Shown here in pieces: positions 56,501 to 62,178 of a stretch of DNA of 64,000 nt; within the stretch, counting starts at the first letter, position 1; each line of letters starts with the position of its first letter. Origin of the DNA: UBA5072 sp963822145 (lineage in GTDB: Bacteria; Bacteroidota; Bacteroidia; Bacteroidales; UBA10428); NCBI GenBank assembly GCA_963822145.1, contig CAWGGG010000003.1, positions 141,010 through 205,009 on the forward strand, read 5' to 3'. Below the pieces are notes generated by a model. The model had not been told where the DNA came from, searched no databases, and saw only the letters and a list, made by a program, of their open reading frames with translations. The translations under genes were made by a program, and so were the position numbers.

Positions 56501-58653
56501 CCAGCAACAATGTACGGTTTGTGATGTCCGATAGCCGGAAGAATATCTGGATTGCAACTGGAGACAAGGGAGTGGCCCGACTGGATACGCTGACCAACAC
56601 CTGGACGATATACGATATGGTGAACAGCGGATTTAGCTCCAACAACGCCATCACGCTGTGTGAAGATCATCTGGGCAATATCTGGGCAGGATTTGACGGT
56701 GATGAAGGCATCGTATCGATGTATGACGGGAATACGTGGACAAGCAACAACCAGGGCAACATTCATGTGCTGACCATTTTTGAAGACCATGCCGGCAACA
56801 TGTGGTTCGGAACCTGGGACCATGGTGTGAGAAAATGGAACCGCTCTGCGGATACCTGGACAACTTATACCAAGGAAAACAGCGGGCTGCCCAGCAATAT
56901 TATGTGGTATGGCGCCATCATGGAGGATGTTGACAACAACATGTGGTTTGCACCGCTGGGATTCGATGGTTCGAACGGACTGACCAAATTCGACGGTACA
57001 AACTGGACCTCTTACAACACCAGCAATAGCGGGGCCCCCTCCAATACTTGCTGGGGCGCTGTCATGGACAGTCACGGAAACATCTGGATGGCTCACGGGT
57101 GGGGCACTGATGGGACGTATGCAGCAGGAGTGACCCGATTCGACAGGGTAAGCACCTGGACCAACTTCAACACCGGCAACAGCGGAATTGTTTCCGATAT
57201 CATGTTGAGCGCGTTTGAGGACAGCAAGGGAAATATGTGGTTTGGATCGCTGAACAACCTCGGTATGAGTCGTTTTGACGGAACAAACTGGGAGAACTTC
57301 ACCATTTCCAACAGCGGACTTACCGGAAACAGCGTCATGTGCATTGCTGAAGACCATAAGGGCAATATGTGGTTCGGGACCAATGGTTTGAATGAATACC
57401 TTACAGGAAGCAATATCCAGAATGAACAATCTGTTCCGCTGACTAACGGATGGAACATCTTCTCTCTTGCTGTCACACCCGATGATGTTTCCATGATGAG
57501 CATCCTCCAGCCCCTGATCAGCGAAGGAAGCCTCGTGAAGGTGCAGGATGAAACCGGTGCCGCCATTGAACAAATACCCGGACTCGGAACCTGGATCGAT
57601 AACATTCACAACTGGAGTAATACTGAGGGTTACAAGATCAGGGTGAACACTTCCACCACCCTCACCGTTACCGGACAACCCATTACCCAACCGGTAGATA
57701 TCAGCCTGCTGGCCGGTTGGAACATCATCGGCTACCCCTCCTCCAATTCCCAGGTGGCCATGACCGTGCTCGATGAACTCATCACAGCCGGCAGCCTGAT
57801 GAAAGTCCAGTCTGAAACCGGCGCTGCCATTGAACCCCTGCCGCTGAATATGGGATGGATCGATGACATCCACAATTTCATGCCGGGTGAGGGCTATAAG
57901 GTAAGGGTGGCATCCGATGACATCCTGACCATTGATCCTTTGGGTTCAGGAGGCGGACTGAAATCTGCCCCGGGTGTGACAATGCCCCGGCATTTCCGTC
58001 CCATCTGGAGCGGGAACGGGTACGATCACATGAACATTTACCTTACTGAGATAACTGAAGGTGCTTCAATGTTGCAAGCGGGTGATGAGATTGCTGTGTT
58101 TGACGGAGACCTGTGCGTTGGAACAACCGTGATCCAGCATCAAAATCAGAACCAGAATCTGTTCGCGGTCGCCGTATCAGCCGACGATCCTACTACCGAA
58201 ACCCGCGACGGATTTACCGCAGGGAACGAAATAAGCTTCAGGATCTGGAGGGCCGATGCTAACAGCGAGGTCATTGTGAATACAGTTCAGTTCTACCCGG
58301 GATACTCCAATAGCTTTGAACCCCTGGGCACCACGGTAGCCGGAGTTACCCTACCGGCTGCGGGAACCACTGAGCTGGTCACTGCGCTGGGCGACAATTA
58401 TCCGAATCCCTTTACCCAGGAAACTACAATACCCTTTACCCTGGCCGAAGAATCGCACGTTGATCTGGCGATTTACGATATCCTGGGTAAAAGGGTGGCC
58501 ACCCTGGTCAATTCCCGGCTGCTGCCCGGTTCCCATACCATCAGCTGGGACGGGAGCAACCACAACCAGGAAAAAGTAAAACCGGGGATTTACTTCTGCA
58601 GGTTTTCAACCAACGGGGCGGTTATGGTGAAAAGGATCGAACGGATCGAATAG
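44536..58653 (+). CDS. Giant T9SS-exported multidomain protein with subtilisin-like protease
   Basis: 4705 residues, intact. Signal peptide MNRSYSLRSLLIIFAFLSSC through FAQ. Subtilisin-like S8 domain about 170-555 with full triad: D186 (AVIDGG), H221 (LHGTAVAE), S502 (GTSLSSPHTAG); an inserted beta-rich block (about 311-430) splits it. Two NGGETWQAGT Ig-like domains (about 557-653 and 858-950) flank a LamG domain. Nine modules of about 207 residues fill 955-2815. Then beta-helix (2816-3127), Ig-like, CBM9-like (3238-3439), CARDB plus seven-bladed Reg_prop propeller (3440-3863), the same pair again (to about 4292), two WNIFS repeats, a GDEIAVFDG domain, and a T9SS type A sorting domain (about 4620-4705; LGDNYPNPF, IYDILGKRVATL). 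Its promoter is probably the copy-1 box, via the CARDB stub. It is most likely a surface or released protein; substrate unknown. Confidence 0.92.
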   Translation: MNRSYSLRSLLIIFAFLSSCLLGFAQDQQFIAIDPQALQIDLSQIQTDKTGQIQKLSSALNQINSAYKRGESVSEFIDRIPLQSVGDRIVVTILPEQKGRASQVDESRLKQFGAVIQSKSRSSLRVEIPVGQLQNVAENVAGIGMISEPIKPHEDAITSEGVAAMNAESWHASGNYGNGVKVAVIDGGFINLSAAQTAGDIPSSYSAQDFTGSGLEAGTLHGTAVAEAVYDIAPQAELYLYRISDLTDFENAVDACIANGVHVVNHSMAWFNVGGYYNGTGLVCDIVDQGISAGLLWVNSAGNSALDHFRATFIDNGSGYHNFSGTGGNVNLIGPDPTHVYIHGPGEVIQIVMNWNNYPTTTEDYDLYLFRWNGSTWTQVASSTIKQSSSVAPEEYISYVNTITNGMYGIVVKRFSAATNVDFTLFSLGNGFGYHTEASSLADPASVSDVITVGAIDQLNYASGPQESFSSQGPTTDGRIKPDVAAPDNCNSFAYGYWLGTSLSSPHTAGICALIRSANPAFNAVDIRNYLYTSSVQDMGDPGKDNIYGWGKIQLPGPATITVTTPNGGETWQAGTNQNITWSSSGTSGNVRIEYSTNGGTDWTEITASAPDAGTYSWTVPNEAYANCRVRISDTDGNPVDESDGVFVILPAALMGEYQADGNTRGLWHMNEPGGTVAYDFSGNGNHGHYDNNPDIAAGIYGNCRILDEIADNVIIDNITSFQFGHQSFTVEAWIKCDFGNPANGIVNTDGYGLHINGNGTVVFMVTDANSSSFSVTSTSALNDGSWHHVAGVRNGDLISIFIDGLPESSFTLENEFELRSGGILDFVPWSDDTPYDFYIDEVRISDKARTPDEFNLNPGIRVITPNGGETWQAGTEQTIFWNSVGTSGNVTLEFSRNNGVGWATIEAGTPDDGSYSWSVPNEPCTECLIRIADTDGDPSDVSDGVFTILDQNIPVAANAYVGSMHNINNNSSENYGIELYVNVADPQGLETIASVVVTSPTGATYSLYDDGQNSDNGPNDGRYAVHIWNFSEAPPTGIYTFTILDNNGNSAVTTDVLSMVIDVPRNTLPLHNAVVNAAAPTFSWDGVSGAINYSIGVHDMQHNNVWSQNDINATSIVYNDNLSGSSLVEGQMYQWQVSTQIEDGRSWHEWSCFIYSTNANDPVAINPQVFSMHRGDDLGNEGYGIELYVNASDPQGPQDIASVTVVSPGGATYTLYDNGQNGDDEANNGRFGIHIWEFNQTPPPLGTYVFTVTDLGENTATASDVLDNTIDYPRNIHPANNEIISDANPIFTWDAVPGGSVYGVSVRDINNNHIWAGAASTNSITYNGPALTDGTAYRWNVGTSRVNDASSWHDDATFIYSSDPDKPIISYTQVYSIHDRFTNGSEQYRLELNADVLDPQGLTDITAVTVTSPGGDVYSLYDDGQHGDGGDGDGRYSNYNLPLTGAPAIGNYTFTATDGLGNTATILDPLQYFPMVPENMVPANGGFVSTPTPVYTWDAVPNATSYTIDVMDANNNNVWNRNNISTNSIQHNIDGTGTNLIEGHIYRWQLQAYTDEGRSWQEWLTFVYSADGTSPVAENPSVQSSHWGRDMQYDNYGLELRLNASDPQGLGTIVSVTVDAPGDVVYTLYDDGQHNDNGAHDGYFGNNIWGLPDAPLTGEYIFTVTDAQANTVTTSDILDNVIDIPRNIQPANNSLVNDPTPTFSWTAVAGASNYSVNVHDGTTQVWYRDNINTASVQYNDNGSGQALTDGRTYYWNISVRLDDAASWNDENCFVYSTNTNNPVAINPSVQSRHWGRDGQYDNYGLELRLNVMDPQGLGNIASVIVTAPGGTSYDLYDDGQHADNQSGDGYFGNNVWNLADPPVTGEYIFTVTNKQAYTAGTSDILSYVIDIPRNIQPANNSFITTSTPVISWNEVPGATNYWINVREGNTNVWSRGGITGTSVAYNDDATGQALQEGKTYFLHVNAGIDDAISWQDEVAFVYSSNPDNPIAANPMVQSMHRGNDSGDESYALEVYLDVMDPQGFADIASVTVTAPNSVVYILYDDGQHQDGQPNDGRYGNHIWEFNQTVPPFGEYVFTVTDHSGHTVSVSDNMNNVIDFPRNVHPVNNEVISTANPIFSWDAVPGVPDYGVSVRDINNFNIWSGNTTSNSVTYNYNGTGPSLTEGSVYTWNVGTATVGDARSWHDDVRFVYSSNPDNPIAGNPQVRSMHRGNDSGDESYALELYVDVMDPQGFTDIKSVTVTSPASGVYILYDDGQHQDGQPNDGRYGNHIWEFPQAPPLGEYVFTVTDNAEHVATASDMLDHVIDYPRNVQPVNNAVIISANPVFSWNAVPGVSSYWLTLFDINNNTIWNSDNITGTSVQYNDNGTGPALQEGVTYHWQVNTGLDDASSWHDWSYFTWSSDPDKPIVGDHGIWYRHYGDDVGNEYFYIELHAKVADPQGLGDIQSVTLTTPDLGVIALTQNTGDPGNYNGQWSSSQAPPLGAYVYTVTDNSGHFATAVDSLKQAQDFPRNIHPAKDAFVATATPTFSWDAVEGISGYSLIVMDLNNNQIWSKNNFIGTSVVYNDDGTGLALTEGSTYQWEIATWGDHCATWHIMSRFTYSSNTENPLISYANVYSMYHGNNADSEHPGIRLMADVADPQGFSDIQSVTVTSPDQVTYILYDDGAHGDIGPGDGRYSAYIWDLPQPAAPGEYIFRATDNSGHIASRTDILDYAIDYPRSIIPVNNGIMSPASPVFSWNPVQHAESYFIYVYESNGWDVVWWKYGITDTTVVYNDNGTGIPLTEGKSYLWEIFARGYDGQSWHEASPFIYRSNTTHTIHVDINNNSGTENGTPEYPYNTIQEGINASIGGDGILVHPGTYLENLNINNRNISLTSLYVNSADENNIANTIIDGNHAGTAILVQSCEVTIVGFTIRNGQASAYGAGGIQIENSSRANIHNCRIAQNNGIGQDEWGAGGITFNNGYLQIMNCVFTENYSIRGASALRAASGRIEILNSLFANNSGTMTFHYNDATGFIYNSTIAQNSHGLGFNNSPINLQNIIEWGNHSNCWGNPGSVSYSCTEYPYYGIGVIHTNPVFMNPYTGDFHLQQNSPCIDAGDPNPAYNDPDGTRNDMGYYGSPSGASYPYLDGPPTLNTITASPAYVSSGQVLTINASLFDAQTQVSSVSADIENPDETVIASVALYDDGAHSDNNAGDGVFGNTVTYAWLSGQHYFIDVTASDNNSHLATMDNVAGFDGINAPLMVDLPFTHELMSINGTGNESVWNTIAPVPVSKHHWGPIDSPADLSASYKACWNLDSLFILIDVTDDSLDNVHGVNPWENDKISLYLDMDNSRSSSYDADDWDMTIVWEGGFNPNRPFSGFNYAHHTNAARDGYQLEMALSLKDLGFPMADLLGFDLDIMDRDGEDPGTALLFWNSEINLNFNNPGLNGIARLMDYQENMPDQILKVLDFVDFPECGGSNAEIKVLLQNVGTALINEFDIAYSINGDTIYPAEKVTMQYLPGLAHQYTFTTHADLSVPGIYTFNIFTLLDNGDPHANFGMIAEKTVFGTDPVSGWTSYGTCNGLPDNGVRYVMEDSQGNIWAGTSTGGAARLDTASGTWSVFNSANSGFTNNNAITLFEDHENKIWVGLDGSDGVATTFNGTSWTSNNPSNNHVLTMFEDHADNMWFGTWGENGVRKWDRASDTWTIINTQNSGISSNDMWYGAIMEDDQNNMWFGTIGMNGPAGPGGLAKFDGNNWTVYNASNSGLPTNLIVGSLLDSKGNFWLAHGWENRGVTWFDGNNWMNYNTGNSGIAGNSVNSIFEDSSGNLWFATWGQGASRFDGRTWITFNTDNSALTSNNINSITEDSNKDIWFATANGLCKYDAPDQAIKVIDVVDFPNCGTTDAAITVRLLNTGSIPITQFDITYSINGVSISQPETAVLTLPPGDTVLYTFSARADLSVTGMYTLNVTTLLDGGNPAANQSYMTERTVFGTDPRVDWITYSTCNGLPSNNVRFVMSDSRKNIWIATGDKGVARLDTLTNTWTIYDMVNSGFSSNNAITLCEDHLGNIWAGFDGDEGIVSMYDGNTWTSNNQGNIHVLTIFEDHAGNMWFGTWDHGVRKWNRSADTWTTYTKENSGLPSNIMWYGAIMEDVDNNMWFAPLGFDGSNGLTKFDGTNWTSYNTSNSGAPSNTCWGAVMDSHGNIWMAHGWGTDGTYAAGVTRFDRVSTWTNFNTGNSGIVSDIMLSAFEDSKGNMWFGSLNNLGMSRFDGTNWENFTISNSGLTGNSVMCIAEDHKGNMWFGTNGLNEYLTGSNIQNEQSVPLTNGWNIFSLAVTPDDVSMMSILQPLISEGSLVKVQDETGAAIEQIPGLGTWIDNIHNWSNTEGYKIRVNTSTTLTVTGQPITQPVDISLLAGWNIIGYPSSNSQVAMTVLDELITAGSLMKVQSETGAAIEPLPLNMGWIDDIHNFMPGEGYKVRVASDDILTIDPLGSGGGLKSAPGVTMPRHFRPIWSGNGYDHMNIYLTEITEGASMLQAGDEIAVFDGDLCVGTTVIQHQNQNQNLFAVAVSADDPTTETRDGFTAGNEISFRIWRADANSEVIVNTVQFYPGYSNSFEPLGTTVAGVTLPAAGTTELVTALGDNYPNPFTQETTIPFTLAEESHVDLAIYDILGKRVATLVNSRLLPGSHTISWDGSNHNQEKVKPGIYFCRFSTNGAVMVKRIERIE
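47398..52980 (+). repeat. Nine tandem modules of about 207 codons in the giant gene
   Basis: Module starts: 47398, 48022, 48637, 49261, 49882, 50503, 51130, 51754 and 52357; lengths 603-627 nt. Each has a DPQG-containing beta-domain with the acidic loop YDDGQhxDxxxxDGRY, then a fibronectin-III-like half with FSWDAVPG and YNDxGTGxxLxEGxxYxW and SWHD. Modules 6 and 7 share an identical 41-nt block (50653-50693 and 51280-51320), and modules 4 and 5 share HWGRD-YDNYGLELRLN coding DNA with few changes. Modules 1, 3, 8 and 9 are more diverged. Confidence 0.92.
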
Positions 58654-58701
58654 TACTCAACCGGTTCCCAACACTCCTGTTGTAGCATGCAGGAAGATAA
58701 G

Positions 58702-58745
58702 GCAGCTGTTCTGCTAGTCTACAACTGTAGAACAGCTGCTTTTGC
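58702..58745 (+). terminator. Terminator after the giant gene
   Basis: GCAGCTGTTCT (58702-58712) pairs perfectly with AGAACAGCTGC (58729-58739) and is followed by TTTTGCTTT. It ends 8 nt before the copy-2 promoter box, so the downstream gene starts a new transcript. Confidence 0.8.
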
Positions 58746-58753
58746 TTTGAAAA

Positions 58754-58800
58754 TACCCCTTAAGGTGTATTGATGGAAAAGATAACAATTATTACTTTTA
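58754..58800 (+). promoter_or_regulatory. Box-promoter module, copy 2
   Basis: TACCCCTTAAGGTGTA (58754-58769), TTG (58770-58772), then 20 nt, then TACTTTTA (58793-58800), TGACTGACCC. Geometry is identical to copies 1 and 3. The gene start follows 51 nt after the -7 element. It is flanked upstream by a terminator, so this is the only apparent promoter for the second secreted protein. Confidence 0.78.
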
Positions 58801-58851
58801 TGACTGACCCTGCATGCCAACTTAAACCATAATTCTAACCAAACCTCTTTC

Positions 58852-61800
58852 ATGATTATGAATACCTTTCCAAAAAATCCGGTTTTTAATCTGTTACTGG
58901 TCTTCACAGTAATGATTTCAATTGGCAACAGCTACTCTCAACCTGTTAATCACCGGTTAATCGTTGATGTGAACAACACTTCGGGGACTGAAGATGGAAG
59001 TTCGCAATATCCCTATAATACGATCCAGGAGGCAATTGATTCAGCTCCCGATGGAGACACGATCATTGTTTTGCCTGGTACTTACTATGAACATGTAGTA
59101 TTCAATAGCCAGAATTTAACCCTTGGCTCCATGTACCTTATTACGGAAGATCCGTCCTATATTGAGTCAACCATTATCGATGGGAGCAATAATGGTAAGG
59201 TAATATTTGTGCACTATGGTGCAGCCACCATTTCAGGATTTACTGTACAGAACGGCCAGGTACCGGACTTCGGGGGATCAGGCATTCACACGATTGATGC
59301 CAATGTAATCATTAACCATTGTGTAATTACCGGCAATCATGATACACTGGCAGATGAAAATGGCACTGGTGGCCTCGCTCTTTATGGCGGCAATGTATGG
59401 GTAACAAATTGTAAGATCAGCCAGAATTCATCTTTGCATGGTATTGGAGCCATCAGGGGCCTGACCGGTAAACTAGCTATTCGCAATACTTTGATTTTGG
59501 AAAACAACGGAGCAAGATCAATAGATTTTTTTATTAATGAGTCCTCCATAACAAATTCCACTATTTATGGAAATACAGGACCCTTCTGGGGATTAAGCAG
59601 TCAGGTTACCATCATCAGTTGTATCGAATGGGACAATATTAATTTTTACTGGGGACATGATCCGGCAATTTCATACTCAAATCTGGCAAGCCAAATACCG
59701 GGAACAGGAAATACAAGCATTAATCCTTTGTTCTTAAATCCCGAAGAGGAAGATTTTCATCTTCGTCTTGGCTCACCATGCATCGATGCGGGGAATCCTG
59801 ATCCCTCTTACAATGATCCGGATGGCTCCCGTAACGATATGGGCTATTATGGCGGACCCCGGGGAATCTCCTACACATATCTTGACGGCCCACCCATCAT
59901 CGAGCAGGTGACTGTGAATCCCACCTATCTCGCCAGCGGTGAAATCGCAAATATCATGGCCAGGATCATCGATCAGCCATCATCCATCAGTTCGGTGATC
60001 ACCGATATCGAAAACCCGGATGAAAATGTGATCGCCTCGGTCACTTTATACGATGACGGGCTGCACTATGATTACGCAGCCAATGACGGGTATTATGGCA
60101 ATTCCATCAGTTATGCATGGACTCCCGGTGCGCATTACCAGGTTGATGTGACAGCAACGGATAACAATTCAAACATTGCCTCCCTGAATAATGCGGCAAC
60201 TATTGACATTATTCCGGTGCCCGACACCGTTCACCTACCTTTCATTACTGAAAAACTGACCATTGACGGTTCCGGAGCTGATGCAATCTGGGGTAGCATT
60301 ATCCCTGTGAACATTACAAAACTGCAAACCGGTCAGGTGGATGGTCCCGATGATTTTTCTGCTACTTTCAAAGCCTGCTGGGATCTGGACAGCCTATACC
60401 TGTTTATTGAAGTGACCGACGATTCGCTTGACAATCTGCACGGCGCCTGGTATGGTGACCGGGACAATATTGAATTATACCTGGATATGAAAAATAGCAG
60501 GAGTCAAATGAATGATCCCGGTGATGTGTTTCTGCGGTTTACGTGGCCTGATGGTTTTTATCCTATAGGACTGAATACCGGTATTCACTATAAACAGCAA
60601 ACCAATGCGCAACAAAACGGATATCAGCTGGAGGCTGCAATATCGCTTAAAGATGCCGGGTTTCCGTTATCGGGGTATTTTGGTATGGATATAAGGATAG
60701 TGGATAGGGATGGTGAGGAACCGATATCAGCAAGAACAGGCTGGAATACTGTTATCAATGGCAATTGGTGGGATAAAAGGACCTATGGTGTCGCCCAACT
60801 GCTGGAATTTGACGAAAACATGCCCGATCAGGCAATCAGGGTAGTTGATCTGGTTGGTTTCCCTTCATGTGGTACATCCCAGGCCCAGATGCTGGTATCT
60901 CTATTCAATTTTGGGACAGAACCCGTCAATCAATTTGATATTACCTATTCCATAAATGGAACACTGATCAATCCGGTTGAAACGGCCAATTTGCTGATTC
61001 TGCCTGGCGATACGGTTGTATATGCTTTCTCCACCCTTGCCGATGTATCGCTTACCGGTAACTATTCAGTGTATGTTTCCACCCTGCTGAACGGAGGAGA
61101 TCCCCATGCTAACTTCCCTCTGCAAACACAAAGATTTGTTTTCGGCACCGATCCTTATGAGGACTGGACTAATTACAGCACCTGCAATGGCTTAACGAGC
61201 AATTTCACCAGAAGCGTTATGGAAGACCACCTGGGCAATATTTGGATGGGCAATTCATATGGCGAAATTTCAAAACTCAATACAACCACAGGGGTATGGA
61301 CTGTGTATAATTATGAAAACAGCCCTCTGGCAGGCAATGCAGTAGCACTCCTGGAGGATAGAAACGGAAATATTTGGGTTGCACTCGACAATTTCGGATA
61401 TGCCGTGTTTGATGGTGTATCCTGGACGAGATATACTGATGTTCCATATGTACTTTCTGTTTTTGAAGATCATGAAGGATACATTTGGCTTGGTGGCTGG
61501 GGCTCGGATGTCACACGAATGGATCCGGTATCACATACCTTCACAACCTTCACTACCAGTAATAGTGGGATAGCTGGTAATATTCTCTGGGATGACGCCA
61601 TTATGGAAGACGCTGACAATAACCTGTGGTTTGGCACATTGGGCGGATACGGTGACACAGGTGGTTTAAGCAAATTTGACGGTTCTTCATGGACCAATTA
61701 CAACACCGGCAACAGTGGCATTCCTTCGAATGGTATCCTTTGCACCGCCATGGACAACCAGGGCAATATATGGCTGGGCTTCGGCTGGCATGGATATGGC

Positions 61801-62178
61801 ATCAGTAAGTTCGATGGCAGCACCTGGACAAATTATGATTTATCGAATAGCGGCATTATATCGAGCAGGATTTACTCCATTCATGCAGACGGGAAAGGAA
61901 ACATCTGGTGCGGGTCAGATGTGGGATTAAGCAAATTTGACGGTACCACATGGGAGAATTTTACTACAGTCAATAGCGGTCTGACTGACAATTACATCAG
62001 CAAAATCACGGAAGATGCCGGCGGTAATATATGGATTGCCACCAGTAATGGATTGTGCAAATATACGCCCCAAATGCCTCATTTTGAAAAAGTGTGGTCC
62101 GGCAACGGCATGGACCACATGAATTTCTATGCCATGTCGGCGCAAGATCGACGGTGTGGACATGCAGCCCGGCGATGA
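58852..62178 (+). CDS. T9SS-exported propeller protein, N-terminal part (frameshifted)
   Basis: 1108 residues as read; a second ATG at 58858 is an alternative start. Signal peptide within MNTFPKNPVFNLLLVFTVMI through SYSQ. Beta-helix from VDVNNTSGTEDGSSQYPYN (about residues 40-340), Ig-like (about 345-460), CBM9-like (about 460-660), CARDB-type (about 665-765) and a seven-bladed Reg_prop propeller (about 770-1080; EDHLGNIWMGN, EDRNGNIWVAL, EDADNNLWFGT). The frame then breaks: after DHMNFYAMSA the last residues QDRRCGHAARR are out of register. The paralogous giant has DHMN, then 15 residues, then GDEI; removing one base near 62143 restores exactly that. The rest is encoded at 62129-63682. Confidence 0.88.
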   Translation: MIMNTFPKNPVFNLLLVFTVMISIGNSYSQPVNHRLIVDVNNTSGTEDGSSQYPYNTIQEAIDSAPDGDTIIVLPGTYYEHVVFNSQNLTLGSMYLITEDPSYIESTIIDGSNNGKVIFVHYGAATISGFTVQNGQVPDFGGSGIHTIDANVIINHCVITGNHDTLADENGTGGLALYGGNVWVTNCKISQNSSLHGIGAIRGLTGKLAIRNTLILENNGARSIDFFINESSITNSTIYGNTGPFWGLSSQVTIISCIEWDNINFYWGHDPAISYSNLASQIPGTGNTSINPLFLNPEEEDFHLRLGSPCIDAGNPDPSYNDPDGSRNDMGYYGGPRGISYTYLDGPPIIEQVTVNPTYLASGEIANIMARIIDQPSSISSVITDIENPDENVIASVTLYDDGLHYDYAANDGYYGNSISYAWTPGAHYQVDVTATDNNSNIASLNNAATIDIIPVPDTVHLPFITEKLTIDGSGADAIWGSIIPVNITKLQTGQVDGPDDFSATFKACWDLDSLYLFIEVTDDSLDNLHGAWYGDRDNIELYLDMKNSRSQMNDPGDVFLRFTWPDGFYPIGLNTGIHYKQQTNAQQNGYQLEAAISLKDAGFPLSGYFGMDIRIVDRDGEEPISARTGWNTVINGNWWDKRTYGVAQLLEFDENMPDQAIRVVDLVGFPSCGTSQAQMLVSLFNFGTEPVNQFDITYSINGTLINPVETANLLILPGDTVVYAFSTLADVSLTGNYSVYVSTLLNGGDPHANFPLQTQRFVFGTDPYEDWTNYSTCNGLTSNFTRSVMEDHLGNIWMGNSYGEISKLNTTTGVWTVYNYENSPLAGNAVALLEDRNGNIWVALDNFGYAVFDGVSWTRYTDVPYVLSVFEDHEGYIWLGGWGSDVTRMDPVSHTFTTFTTSNSGIAGNILWDDAIMEDADNNLWFGTLGGYGDTGGLSKFDGSSWTNYNTGNSGIPSNGILCTAMDNQGNIWLGFGWHGYGISKFDGSTWTNYDLSNSGIISSRIYSIHADGKGNIWCGSDVGLSKFDGTTWENFTTVNSGLTDNYISKITEDAGGNIWIATSNGLCKYTPQMPHFEKVWSGNGMDHMNFYAMSAQDRRCGHAARR

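Noticed and set aside
56389..57873. Long open frame (494 codons) on the minus strand inside the giant gene
   Set aside because: It lies opposite the second propeller and WNIFS region, whose repeats and biased codons keep the antisense frame open. It has no recognisable domain or signal peptide, and the plus-strand protein is clearly real.
62129..62178. Programmed frameshift in the second secreted protein
   Set aside because: The junction GTCGGCGCAAGATC has no run of A or T on which a ribosome could slip.
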